A DNA stretch of 64,000 nt from Thermothielavioides terrestris NRRL 8126 (Eukaryota; Ascomycota; Sordariomycetes; Sordariales; Chaetomiaceae). Below are positions 42,774-53,071 of this stretch, one piece after another. The stretch lies in the NCBI RefSeq assembly GCF_000226115.1, contig NC_016460.1, positions 3,286,001 to 3,350,000 of the forward strand. The letters run 5' to 3'. Numbering within the stretch: the first letter of the stretch is position 1; each line of letters begins with the position of its first letter. Below the pieces are notes generated by a model. That model was given only the letters and a program-made list of their open reading frames with translations. It made no database searches and was not told the DNA's origin. The translations under genes and the position numbers were made by a program.

Positions 42774-43437
42774 CTTGACTTTTTGTTTGCTGGTAAGCTG
42801 TCGGTTACGATCCTCGAAGAGTACTGGGTGATTTTCTGCTTTTGTGTTGGAGGACGGAGGTCGACTCGCCCGAAAGTCAAGATTAATGTGTGTGGGCTGC
42901 TGGCCCCACCCAATTGCCCATGCCTCAAATTCGTTGGAATTTGTGTGGTCGCCAGGAATCCACGGCGCGCTAGTCTGTGTTGGGGCAAGCGCACACAGCC
43001 AGCGCTCAGCGTTAGGGCAAGTTTTCTCGGGCACGGGCCACCACAGCTGCCCAGCTCACTCAATTTTTGACAAACAGACCACCGCTCTTTTTCTGAACCA
43101 CTTGCAATCACCACCGGCTTCTCGACGCAGGCACCTACGAGGTATGTAGACCCTCGCACCCGGACAATGACTTTCCAACAGGAAGATGCCTTTCGCGAAG
43201 GCCGGGGAGAGCAATCATGGGGCGGCTGAGGCCAAGTGTGGCCGAGGCTGTCTCTTGACACGCTTCTCCCCATCGGCAACTGAGCAGGCAGAACCCTCTG
43301 GAGACAAGGAGGGCACTCTCCACGCTCAACGGGGCCTTGGAAGGCTAACGAAATACGCGCTTCGGCACGCCGGCAGATACCTCATTTCCGTTTGACGATT
43401 TGAGAATCTCCATCTCGACCACCCGCCAACCGCCAAA
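42774..43437. promoter_or_regulatory. Shared divergent promoter of RPS12 and RPS22
   Basis: 664 bp between the two ribosomal protein start codons, suggesting co-regulation (inference). The segment just before RPS22 is pyrimidine-rich (CATCTCGACCACCCGCCAACCGCC), as is common for fungal ribosomal protein leaders. No coding sequence seen. Confidence 0.55.
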
Positions 43438-44148
43438 ATGGTCCGCACCTCCGTCCTGCACGATGCCCTCAACAGCATCAACAACGCCGAGAAGGCCGGC
43501 AAGCGCCAGGTCCTGATCCGGCCCTCGTCGAAGGTTATTGTCAAGTTCCTGCAAGTCATGCAGCGCCACGGTACGTTGCCTCGAGCACGCTTGCGACAAG
43601 CCTACTCCTACCCAAGTGGAAGACCCTCGCAAGCACCCCTTTCCGCTCCCTAGAAATCGGCATGATAACTAGGCGACGGTCCATATCCGCCCCACGATCG
43701 CAGCCCTTTAAGTTGCCGAGAAATCAACCACCAATGCGAGGGTCTTACACGTTCTCGGAGGCTTTGACCGATGATGTCCAATGTTTAATCTTTCGCAACA
43801 AACAACTGACTGAATTTGCTCCTCAGGCTACATTGGCGAGTTCGAGGAGGTCGACAACCACCGCAGCGGCAAGATCGTTGTCCAGCTCAACGGCCGGTAA
43901 GTGCATCAAGAGGATTTCCGTGTGCTCTCGAACTTCCGGTGCTGACGGTTACCTGCAGTCTCAACAAGTGCGGTGTTATCTCTCCGCGCTACAACGTCCG
44001 GCTGGCCGAGCTTGAGAAGTGGGTTGTGAAGCTCCTGCCTGCGCGTCAGTTCGGCTACGTCATCCTGACCACCTCGGCTGGTATCATGGACCACGAGGAG
44101 GCCCGTCGCAAGCACGTCGCTGGCAAGATCATTGGCTTCTTCTACTAG
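43438..44148 (+). CDS. RPS22: 40S ribosomal protein S22 (uS8)
   Basis: join(43438..43570, 43827..43896, 43959..44148), 130 aa, the exact family length. uS8 binds helix 21 of 18S rRNA in the small-subunit body. The sequence is near-canonical: [70 protein letters not shown] and [20 protein letters not shown]. Intron 1 is long for this window (256 bp) and holds a possible hairpin; intron 2 is 62 bp. Both restore expected codons (Gly at HGYIG, Arg at NGRLNK). Confidence 0.97.
43710..43764 (+). other. Hairpin-forming segment in RPS22 intron 1
   Basis: CCGAGAA at 43716-43722 pairs perfectly with TTCTCGG at 43752-43758. Outside a symmetrical 3x3 internal loop, AAG (43710-43712) pairs with CTT (43762-43764). 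ATGATGT at 43770-43776 and CTGACTGA at about 43806 follow. Yeast RPS22B introns carry structured RNA including a snoRNA, so an intronic RNA is possible, but the boxes here are not convincing enough to call one. Confidence 0.3.
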
Positions 44149-45059
44149 ACACCAAAAAACGAATGAGAGACGAACGGACCCAAAAGACAAAAAACATGGA
44201 GTGTGTGCGGCGTTGATCTGCGTTTGAGGGATACCCATCCGTGAATAGAACGGCCTGCATTTTCCACATGATTGTGGCAGATTAATTTTCACACAAGACT
44301 GCCGGCGTCCCTGCCTGTCCAGGCCCAAGTGGATTGCACCTGTGATGTTTGTGAGCACTGTTTTCCGAGCCTCGGTCAGGGAGATAGTTTCCACGCTGGG
44401 TGCATCTGCGCCCGGCGGTCCGGCTTGGGTGCTCTTCGAAGAGCCTCAGTATGCCGGACGCGCTCCGCAGTTAGCTGCATCATGCTACCGTGAATTACTG
44501 CTGAATGTAGTCATCTCCCTGGTGCTCTCCGCATGATTGTCTCCTTCCACTCACAATATATGTCAACTGTCCGCTATGCACACAGTATGGGCACAGTGCG
44601 CCGCGTCTTTTGGAGGACTGTCTTGGCGTGGCCGCGTGGTCAGGATCCGCAACTGGGCCCCTTGCGGTTGTGCTCCATTTGTTTTAGCCTGTCGACGTCA
44701 CTGGTGTTCGAATCGAGCGGATCTGCATGACCCCCAAGTTTTGACTGGGCATGCATATGCGGACAGGGGTCTTCCACCGCTTGCCCCCCAAAGCCTGCAG
44801 ACGAAGGTTTCTCGATCGGTAAACTTCGAGCTCGGAATCTTCGCCTCACGCCTCACAACACCCTAATCATCCGCTTAGTGTTCCGATGCCACCCGGAGGC
44901 TGCTGGGAAGAGAGAGGGCCGCCCGCAGAATACGGTTGATATTTATCGGTTTAAACAGCAGCTTTAACCCGGTAAACGTCGCACCGTTCGTTAACCGAGT
45001 ACATAGAGGTATTCATACTCTTCGACTGCTCGCAGCCAATTGGTGTCGACCCGACAACC
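44149..45059. other. Intergenic between RPS22 and the GT90 gene
   Basis: 911 bp with no supported gene. It holds the RPS22 3' flank and GT90 promoter. The frames here have no domain similarity. Confidence 0.6.
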
Positions 45060-47319
45060 ATGCGCAACCGTCAGCTCGGCGTGCTCGGCGCCGTCCTATT
45101 CTTCGTCTTCTGCCTTTATTCGCTCTCCCGGATCCAGCCAGGCGGTCTTGTGCCGACAGCGCAACAGGGCCCTGCGGATTCCCAGGCCGACATCAGCATC
45201 AGCGAGATCATCGCCGACTTCAGCAACCAGCACTTCGCATCCACCAAACCAAAGCTGGCGCCCGGCGGGCCGCACCCGATACGGCACCTCATCGCTGATG
45301 CGGAGCGCGAGTTCGAGGCCGTCAAGGCGCGCCAGTCGCGGACGCTGCGCGACGCCGTGGCCGAGTACCGACGGCGGTATGGATTGCCGCCGCCTCCGCA
45401 CTTCGACAAGTGGTGGTCCTTCGCCAAGAGCAGGAATGTGCAGCTTGTGGACGAGTTCGACACGATACATGAGCTGCTGACGCCCTTCTGGGGCCTGAAG
45501 CCGGCGACGATCCGGGCGCGCGTGCGCGAGGTGCTTGGCTACGGCTTCGAGAACCAGCTCATGGGCGTGCAGGTGCGCAATGGCAATGCGACGCACATCT
45601 TCGGCGGCTTCGATTGGATACAGACCGCCCTGGTCTCCATGATGCAGAGCTTCGTCGAGTACCTGCCCGACATGGACTTGGCCTTCAATGCCAACGACGA
45701 GCCGCGCGTCGTGATCCCACACGACGACATGGCGCGCCTGGTGCACACGGCGAGGACGGTCGCCATGCCGGCCGCCAACGCGGCCAAGTCCCTCAGGAAC
45801 GGATTCACCGCGAAACCCGCGGGGCTCAATTACGACGGCCGCTTCGACGAGGTCAAGCAGACCCGCTTCAACATGTTCCCCCACCAAGCCGTGTGGACGC
45901 ACTCGCGCATGTCGTGCCCGCCGGACGCGCCAGCGCGCATCCTGGACGAAGCCGACCAGTTCGACGACATCTCCAAGTACGCGGTCAGCGACCTCGGCTT
46001 CGTCTACAACTGGACGGCCATGTCCGACATCTGCCTGTCCCCTTCGCTCGCGTACACGTACGGCTTCTTCGACCGGCCCAACGCCTATGGCGTGATCCAC
46101 GACCTGGTTCCCATCTTTTCGCAGTCCAAGATCTCGTCCTACGCCGACATCCTCTACCCGTCGCCGTGGTACTGGGCCGACAAGGTGCCCTACGCCGAGG
46201 AGAACGACCCGGCCTGGCCCGACAAGCTCGACCGCCTGTACTGGCGCGGCTCCACGACGGGAGGCTTCTCCCGCAACGGCGGCTGGCGCCGCCAGCACCG
46301 CCAGCGCTTCGTGCAGAAGATCAACGCCCCGGACACGGCCACCATCCTTCTCCCGCCGCCCAGCAGCAGCTCGAGCAGCCCTTCTACCACTGACCCCAAC
46401 AAGAACAACAACCCGGATACCACCAACAATAATAACGACAACGCCAACACCAACAACAACGCCATCTCCTCCCCGACCCAGCAACAATGGACACCGCACC
46501 CGACGCCACGCGGGGCCTTCAAGTCCCTGATCGACGTCGCCTTCTCGCACGTGGGGCAGTGCGACCCGGGCGACTGCGACGCGCAGCGGGCCTTCTTCAC
46601 CGTGCGGGACTACGCGGACCAGGCGGACGTGCTGCGCAACCGGCACGTGCTGGACCTGGACGGCAACGCCTTCTCGGGCCGCTTCTACGCGCTGCTGCGC
46701 AGCCGCTCGCTCGTCTACAAGTGGGCCGTCTTCCGCGAGTGGCACGCCGCCTGGCTGCGCCCCTGGGTGCACTTCGTGCCGCTCAGCCTGCACGGCGGGG
46801 ACTGGCTCGAGGCCGTGCGGTTCTTCGCTGGTGCTGGCGGCGGCGGTGGAAGTGGAAGTGGAAGTGGAAGTGAGGATGAGGGAAAGGTCGGGGAGGTGAA
46901 AGCGGAAGGAAAGAAGAGCGGGGGTGAGAAGGGGGGGAAGAGAGAAAAGAAGGAGGGGAAGGAGGGAAAGGGGAAGAAGGTGAAGAGGGAGGAGACGGAG
47001 AAGGTGGGAAGGAGGGAACAACAACAAGATGAAGAGGCGGCGGCGAACAAGAGGGAAAAGAAAACGGACGGAGATGATGGGCTCGGGAGGAAAGAGGCGG
47101 AACGGTTGGCGATGCAGGGCCGCGAGTGGGCTCAAAAAGCCTTGCGGAACGAGGATCTCGAGGCGTGGTTTTTCAGGTTACTGTTGGAGTGAGTAGCCTC
47201 CCCCCCCTCTCTCTCTCTCTTTGAATCATTGCTCCGCATGGAGATTTGCTAACCCCGCTGTCGACAGATACGGCCGCGTCATTGACGACGACAGGGAGAA
47301 CATCGGATACGCCCTCTGA
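45060..47319 (+). CDS. CAP10-domain glycosyltransferase (GT90 family), type II membrane protein
   Basis: join(45060..47188, 47268..47319), 726 aa. An N-terminal signal anchor (residues 7-23, LGVLGAVLFFVFCLYSL) implies a Golgi type II membrane enzyme. The lumenal part carries GT90/CAP10 features: YADILYPSPWYWADKVPY, LDRLYWRGSTTGGF, then HVLDLDGNAFSGRFYALLRS, SLVYKWAVFREWHAAWLRPW and HFVPLSLHGGDWLEAVRFF. Relatives include Cryptococcus CAP10 and the xylosyltransferase Cxt1; donor and acceptor here are unknown. Two low-complexity insertions stand out: an Asn/Thr-rich segment (about residues 440-478) and a Lys/Glu/Gly-rich segment (about 597-680) between the core and the C-terminal helix. The 79-bp intron splits a Glu codon, and the last exon adds YGRVIDDDRENIGYAL. 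Confidence 0.88.
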
Positions 47320-47860
47320 GGACAGGATATGACGAAGCATCTGGTCTGATATGTTCGCCAGACAGACGTTCTGGGTATGTACTGTGCATTTTGAATACGC
47401 CAAAATTTCCGGCCTCGTGTGTCTTTTGTTGTAGGGAGAGGCGGGACAGTTTTTGATTTGGCTAGGGCATACTAGGCGCCAACGGAAGAAGCATGGGAGC
47501 GGGCGTTTTGCGGTCTGTTCTGGCCTTTATGGCTTGGATGAAGGCGTATATATGGATCGATCAATGGGTGTGATCTCACTTGTTGCATGCTGTACAGATA
47601 CCTGTACATGAATAGACTAAGGGCAATAAAATGACGGATATCCAGCTGTCGTTCTTGACGGCGGGTTTGGATGTACGCACTCTGCTGCAGGCGTCGCTTG
47701 ATGTCAATCAGTCATATCTTCACGGTGTATTATTCCCAGTTATCCGATTTTGATCGAGATGCCCTGCCACAAACTCCGCGCTCGACAATGAGTGCCCTGA
47801 CCCATATAGCAAGCAAATCCTTGTTAACTGCTTCTTTTTTTTCCAAATTCAAATGCCCCG
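47320..47860. other. Convergent intergenic region GT90 / PAF1
   Basis: 541 bp of 3' flank for both genes. Nothing else seen. Confidence 0.65.
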
Positions 47861-49426
47861 CTACTCATCCTCGTCGCCCTCGGCGTCCCGCTCGGCATCG
47901 GACTGCCGTTCCTCTTGGCTCGCCCGCGCCCCGTTCGGCGCCGGGCTGGCAGACTCGGACTGCCGCGGCCCATCCTCCCGATACCGCTCTTCTTCTTCCG
48001 CACCATCCTCCTCCTCCTCCTCCTCGTCGTCGTCCTCCGGCAGGTCCCCGACCGGCTGCTGCTTGTAGCGCAGCAGCTCGGCGCGGAGCTCCTCGCTCGG
48101 GTCGTCGATGCGCACGTGCAGCTCGTCCAGGTGGGACTCCTCCTCGTCGGTGATGCCGTTGGTGCGCGCGATGTTCTTGGTCCGCTGGCTGCGGATGGTG
48201 GTGCGCTGCATGACGGGGTAGTAGTAGACGGCCTTCTGGGCGCTGTCGTCGGTGCGGCCCTTGGTGGCGGCCTCGTCGTCGCGGAAGGCCAGGATGACCT
48301 CCTCGTCGTACTTGTTGTCGTGGTCCATCTCCTTCTCCTGGGCCGTCTCGTACGCGCGCACGCGCGGGAAGCGGAAGCTGCCGCCGGCGTCGCTGCTGGT
48401 GTAGAGCGAGTGGCTGTCGCGCTCGTCGTTGTCCACGTCGAACTTGGCGCGGAAGTTCTCGCCGGTCCGGGTGTCGGCGGGCAGGAAGAGGTCGTAGTTC
48501 ATCATCTGCGACGGCTTGGGCTGGGTCGGGTCGCGCTCCCAGGCCGCGCGGGCCGCCTCGTACAGCTGCTCCTCGGCGGCGGTGCGCTCGATGGGCTTGA
48601 AGATGCCCGAGAGCAGGCGTGTGTCGTACGAGTCGCTCGAGCTGACCGGGTTCGTGCTGAACTTGACTGTCACGTAGGCGCCCGAGTCCGGGAAGGCTTC
48701 CAGGTCGGGCAGCACGGGAAAGGCGTCGACGACCTTGACGTTGCGCTTGGATGGGTGCTTGACGCGCGTCCGGTCGGCGAGCTGGGCGGCGGCCGCTTCG
48801 AAGCTCTTTTCGATGCGTCGCTTGATCCAGGCGGGTGTGCCCCTGTCAGGCTCGGGGGAGACCTTGCGCTTTTCGGGCCGTTTTACGGCGTTGCCCGACG
48901 ACGGCTTGAGGAACAAGTGGTCGGTGGGTTTTGGCCGGGCCTGCCCTGATGAGATGTACTCTGTTCGTCGGAGGAAGGACACGGCCGTGTCGCCGATCTT
49001 GGGCTTGCCGAGGGTTGAGAGGGGGCGGAGGAGGAGGCGATCGCGGGGGTGAACAGGCGGTGGCTGGGCGGGCGCTTGAATGGCTGTTTGTTCTGAGGTC
49101 AGCGTTTACTTGGGGCAGGAGGAAGAAAGACCGGCGGGCTGCAACCACTGACAGCTCTCGTCGCCATCGAAGACGCCGGGCATGCCGACCAGGTCTAATG
49201 GCATTCCAAGCTCGGCATCGGCTTCAATGTTCAATGGCTGCTCGCGCGCAAGGCGCGACGCAAAGCCGGGGGTGGTGTATTGGCCGTTCGCGAGGCCTGT
49301 GTTGGGGATTTCGAGCAGCTTCGGCGGGTTTGGCGGCGGGGGCAGCGCATTGGAATAGCGTATCCTGGCGATGTAGTCCTGGTGAATCATGCGCTCGCCG
49401 CCGTTTCTAGATTGTGACGACGACAT
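47861..49426 (-). CDS. PAF1: RNA polymerase II-associated factor Paf1
   Basis: complement(join(47861..49083, 49153..49426)), 498 aa. Paf1 is a scaffold of the nuclear PAF complex, which travels with RNA polymerase II and promotes histone H2B ubiquitylation and H3K4/K36 methylation. Family blocks: QDYIARIRYSNALPPPPNPP, then HPRDRLLLRPLSTLGKPK, VSFLRRTEYIS, VVDAFPVLPDLEAFPDSGAY and AYETAQEKEMDHDNKYDEEV. The C-terminus is acidic and Ser-rich (EDDDEEEEEEDGAEEEE), as usual for Paf1. The 69-bp intron is predicted from GTCAGT to AACAG and yields DESSIQAPAQPPPVHP; the alternative acceptor CCTCAG would create a stop. The start is the first ATG upstream of the conserved region. Confidence 0.92.
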
Positions 49427-50421
49427 CTTGGCGGCAGTTGTTGCGGGTCGCGCAAAGTTGGGAGTTGAAAGTTGAACTGAGAGAGCGCGAGCTTTCGACA
49501 AGGATGCGATCAGAGTCAAGGGTGCAATTGGAGAGAGAGGTTGCCAAGACCGGGCCCACCCAAACTTCAAGTCAACGCAACGAAAGTTTCAGTGTAAGTC
49601 AGTATTGTTCTCTTGCACAATAATGAGATGCTGGGCCAGTTTGAATAGAACCGCCAATGGTTCACACGGAGGCAGGATGCCGTTCAGGAGGGGCATTTGG
49701 GATTGGAGAGAATAGAGAATGGTTTCAGAGCAAAATGGCAAAAAAAAAAAAAAAAAAAAAAAAGAGAAAGAAAAGAAAAAGAAAAAAAAGAAAAAGAAAA
49801 AGAAAAAAAAGAAAAGAAAATTGCCAAATGTAATCCTATCTACCAGTTGTAAACACCAAATGCTGCATGCTGTGCTGAGCTTGGAGAACTCGAGCCTCGC
49901 CTCCCGTTGCTCACATTCGGGATGAACAGCTTCCATGCACAATTGCAGACAGCGTCCAGCGCGGGCCACGCCTTAACCTTAGCGTTAGCCTGTTTCGCAT
50001 CACGGCTTTGGGAGCACACCTTCCGTGAATCGACCGTGATCTTCACTGACCAACTCCATACGATACAAGCACAAAGCCCCGTGTTCAACCCGTCTACCAT
50101 CCTCGCTCGCTCGCTCGCACAGATCCCTAACTACTCCAAAACCCGGCCCCGTCGAAACACAACGATTACGCCCTCGCCTGCCCGTCCGAAAGCCAGTGCC
50201 GCAGGCTGCTGGGCTGATTAAAATATGGGTACATCGAGTTGCTTTTTTCCCAAGACCGTCGTGAGCTCCGAGCATGCGTCATAATACATCGAGAATTCTG
50301 GGGAAAAAAGCCCTTCTATCGCCAAATGCCGGTGCCCATACGTTCCACCCTCCAGTCTCCCAAGGAAAGTGCCCACCTCGCAACCGTCGGTCGTGTCTGA
50401 AAAAAAAGCAGCCTGGTCTTC
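49427..50421. other. Intergenic between PAF1 and RER1
   Basis: 995 bp with no gene supported. It holds the PAF1 promoter, an A/G simple-sequence tract at 49740-49820 and the RER1 3' flank. Confidence 0.6.
49740..49820. repeat. A-rich purine tract
   Basis: A24 followed by A/G-mixed sequence (AAAAG units), 81 bp without a pyrimidine. The plus-strand frame encodes only Lys/Glu runs and is not a gene. Confidence 0.95.
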
Positions 50422-51233
50422 TCACGCGCTGTTCTTGTTGTAGCGCACCTTGCCCACAGTGAAGGGGACGTAGCGGTACTTGATCATGTGCTGGATCTGC
50501 TTCCTCACTGCGCACGCAAAAGGGTCGGTCAGCAATTTGATGGCTCCCTTTGCAAAACCCAGGGGGGGAGGGGGAACGCACTGGTAAGGATGAACAGCAT
50601 GAACCAGTACATGACCAGGACGGGCCAGAAGACGGGCACGTTGAAGATCTGGAACCAGCTGCAGGCGAAGGAGATGAGGATGGCGCGGGTGGCCGAGTGC
50701 CAGAACTTGAACTCGGGCAGGCGGCGGATGAAGGGCCGGAATTCCTCGTCCTGCTTGGTCGGCAGCCGGCCGATCGCGCCGTCCTCCATGTCGTTGTCGA
50801 GCGCATCGTTGACCGGGTCGAACTTGGGCGACAGGAAGGCGAGGAATAGGTTGAGCAGGTAGATGCCCAACGCGTATGCGACTGCGAAGCCAGAGAGGAC
50901 AGACGGTCAGCCGGGGTTGGTTCCCACACGGACTTGAGAAGAGAGCAGCGTCCGGAGTTCCCCTTTGGCAGGTTGCTACTGACCGATGTACCAGCCTTGC
51001 GCGAGGAACACGCGCAGGAAGAAGATGAACAAGGCGGCGCCCGTGCCCAGCCACCGGTAGAGGACGAACGGGGTCAATCGGTCGAGGAGTGCTTGGTATT
51101 GCTGTCGGCAGGTTAGCGACACACATGCGACTGACCACCTGGCTTTTTCTTTGTCGCAACGCACCCTCTGCAGCCGGCTGGTCTGCGCGCTGACGGCGGC
51201 GAAAGGCGTCGTGGGCTCATCTGGGACCTCCAT
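50422..51233 (-). CDS. RER1: Rer1, ER-retention receptor of the early Golgi
   Basis: complement(join(50422..50507, 50582..50881, 50984..51101, 51165..51233)), 190 aa, the normal Rer1 length. Rer1 retrieves ER membrane proteins from the cis-Golgi through polar transmembrane residues and COPI. Landmarks: QYQALLDRLTPFVLYRWLGTG, FLRVFLAQGWYIVAYALGIY, LLNLFLAFLSPKFDPV, DEEFRPFIRRLPEFKFWHSA, FKFWHSATRAILISF, VFWPVLVMYWFMLFILTMRK and QIQHMIKYRYVPFTVGK. Four hydrophobic segments are visible. Three introns (63, 102 and 74 bp) join in frame; the last restores a Met codon and the second a Val codon (WYIVAYAL). It diverges from the enoyl-CoA hydratase gene. Confidence 0.95.
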
Positions 51234-52011
51234 CGCGGGGTGAAGATTGCGTTGTGCGGGCTATTAATGGTGGCGCCGGTAGAACCTGGAGTTAATTTAT
51301 TGCTTCAGCGAGGCGGCGGATCAGACCGCACCGAGCATGCGCCTGCTGTAGTAGAGTAAAAGCGAAGAAATGATGCTGGAGATCGAATGCAGCGGCTGCC
51401 CCGGTTGCGCGTCCTCTCCTTGTCCACGTTGACGGATCAGGGTTGGCCTGTCAAAGCCACCCCGATAAGGGGGCGGGGGTTTTTTTTTTTTTTCTGGGTG
51501 TGGCACAGCCAACGTTTCTGCTTCAGGCCTGCCGATGCGACCTGGCCCTTAGCGCTTGGCATGCCCTGAACTCCCAGGTCTTGGCATGCTTGGCAAGTTC
51601 GAGATGACGCCAACACGAACGTTATGCCGTCGAGTCTCATTCAAAAACCTCGAAGTACCTGCAGCATCGCAAGGTTCATCTCATCAACGTCTTGCGACGT
51701 TTCTCGGAGCGTGCAGGATATGGCGTGGTTATATGACTGATATGGATATCTCCTCTGCAAAGTATGCTACATCGCGACGTTTGCGGCTGCCAGGAGCGCG
51801 AACGAGGCGGCAGCCAGGGACATGGCCTTAAACCGAGGATAGCCTGAAGCCGCAGCTCCGCTGCCGTTGCCGAGCGAGCTTTCCACAACTACCTTACGGA
51901 TGACAGCCTTCGTCTCTTGTTTACAATTGCAACCATTGCCAACTGCCCATCGAGTGTGAGGTTTCGTCTTCAGGCTAGCATTGTCGTTTGGCCATTTTCC
52001 ACGCCATCACC
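51234..52011. other. Divergent promoter region RER1 / enoyl-CoA hydratase
   Basis: 778 bp with no gene supported. It contains a run of about 15 T at 51480-51494. Confidence 0.6.
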
Positions 52012-52965
52012 ATGCACGCAGCACCAGCAGCCCGCAATGCTCTCCGGGCCGTGAGGCCCATGGCCTCCCGCTTCCAACCGAGCGCCCTGCCCCGAATCGC
52101 CCGTAACTTCTCGGCGTCCGCCCGCCGCAGCTACGAGTACATTGAGGTGTCAGAGCCCCGGCCGGGCGTTGGCCAAGGTGAGGAACCTAACCTTGTCCGA
52201 TGGATTCGCTGAATTCTAAATCTCACCGGGCAAGTCACGCTCAACCGGCCCAAGGCGCTCAACGCGCTGTGCTCGCCGCTGATCGCCGAGCTCAACACGG
52301 CGCTGCGCGCCTTCCAGGCGTCGCCGACCGTCGCGGCCGTCGTGCTGACGGGCTCCGAGAAGGCCTTCGCGGCCGGCGCCGACATCAAGGAGATGGCGCC
52401 GCTGACCTTCAGCGAGGCCTACACGGGCGCCTTCATCGAGAGCTGGTCGGACCTGACGACGGCGCTCAAGAAGCCGCTGATCGCGGCCGTGTCGGGCCAC
52501 GCCCTCGGCGGCGGCTGCGAGCTGGCGCTGATGGCCGACGTGCTGTACTGCACCGCCACCGCCAACTTCGGCCAGCCCGAGATCAAGCTGGGCACGATCC
52601 CCGGCGCCGGCGGCAGCCAGCGGCTGACGCGCGCCGTCGGCAAGAGCCGCGCCATGGAGCTGATCCTGACCGGCCGCTCCTTCAGCGGCGAGGAGGCCGG
52701 CCGCTGGGGGGTCGCCGCCCGCGTGTTCCCCACCTACGAGGCGCTGATGGAGGGCGCGCTCGACACGGCCGAGACCATCGCCGGCTACTCGCGCGTGGCC
52801 GTGCAGGCCGCCAAGGAGGTGGTCAACAAGAGCCAGGACCTGGCGCTGCGGGACGGCGTCGAGTACGAGCGGCGCGTGTTCCACAGCCTGTTTGGGAGCC
52901 AGGACCAGAAGATCGGCATGAAGGCGTTTGCGGAGAAGAAGAAGCCCGAGTGGAGCCACCAGTGA
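52012..52965 (+). CDS. Mitochondrial enoyl-CoA hydratase (ECHS1-like)
   Basis: join(52012..52177, 52235..52965), 298 aa. It hydrates 2-enoyl-CoA in mitochondrial beta-oxidation and valine catabolism. Residues 1-40 form an Arg/Ala/Ser-rich presequence (RFQPSALPRIARNFSASARR). The crotonase core shows VTLNRPKALNAL, the oxyanion-loop motif AFAAGADIKEM, GHALGGGCELALMAD with catalytic Glu151, and FGQPEIKLGTIPGAGGSQRL with catalytic Glu171. The spacing of 20 matches Glu144/Glu164 of the rat enzyme. The 57-bp intron splits a Val codon. The ATG at 52012 (CACCATGC) is chosen; an earlier in-frame ATG at 51988 would add eight residues in front of the presequence. Confidence 0.95.
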
Positions 52966-53071
52966 TGCGGGCACGAGATATGTAGACACACACACACACA
53001 CACAGACGGGTAGTCAGAAAATTAATCTGCCTTGATCACATACTATGTGCCCAACCGAACTACGGGGTATC

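Noticed and set aside
43659..43812. Box C/D snoRNA in RPS22 intron 1
   Set aside because: Candidate C boxes (ATGATAA, ATGATGT) are imperfect and spacing to CTGA is not convincing; kept only as a structured-intron observation.
45096..47135. 679-codon open frame antisense to the GT90 gene
   Set aside because: Val/Arg/Gly-rich shadow; the plus strand has signal anchor and CAP10 motifs.
49719..49925. Lys-rich small protein from the A-rich tract
   Set aside because: Pure consequence of simple sequence.
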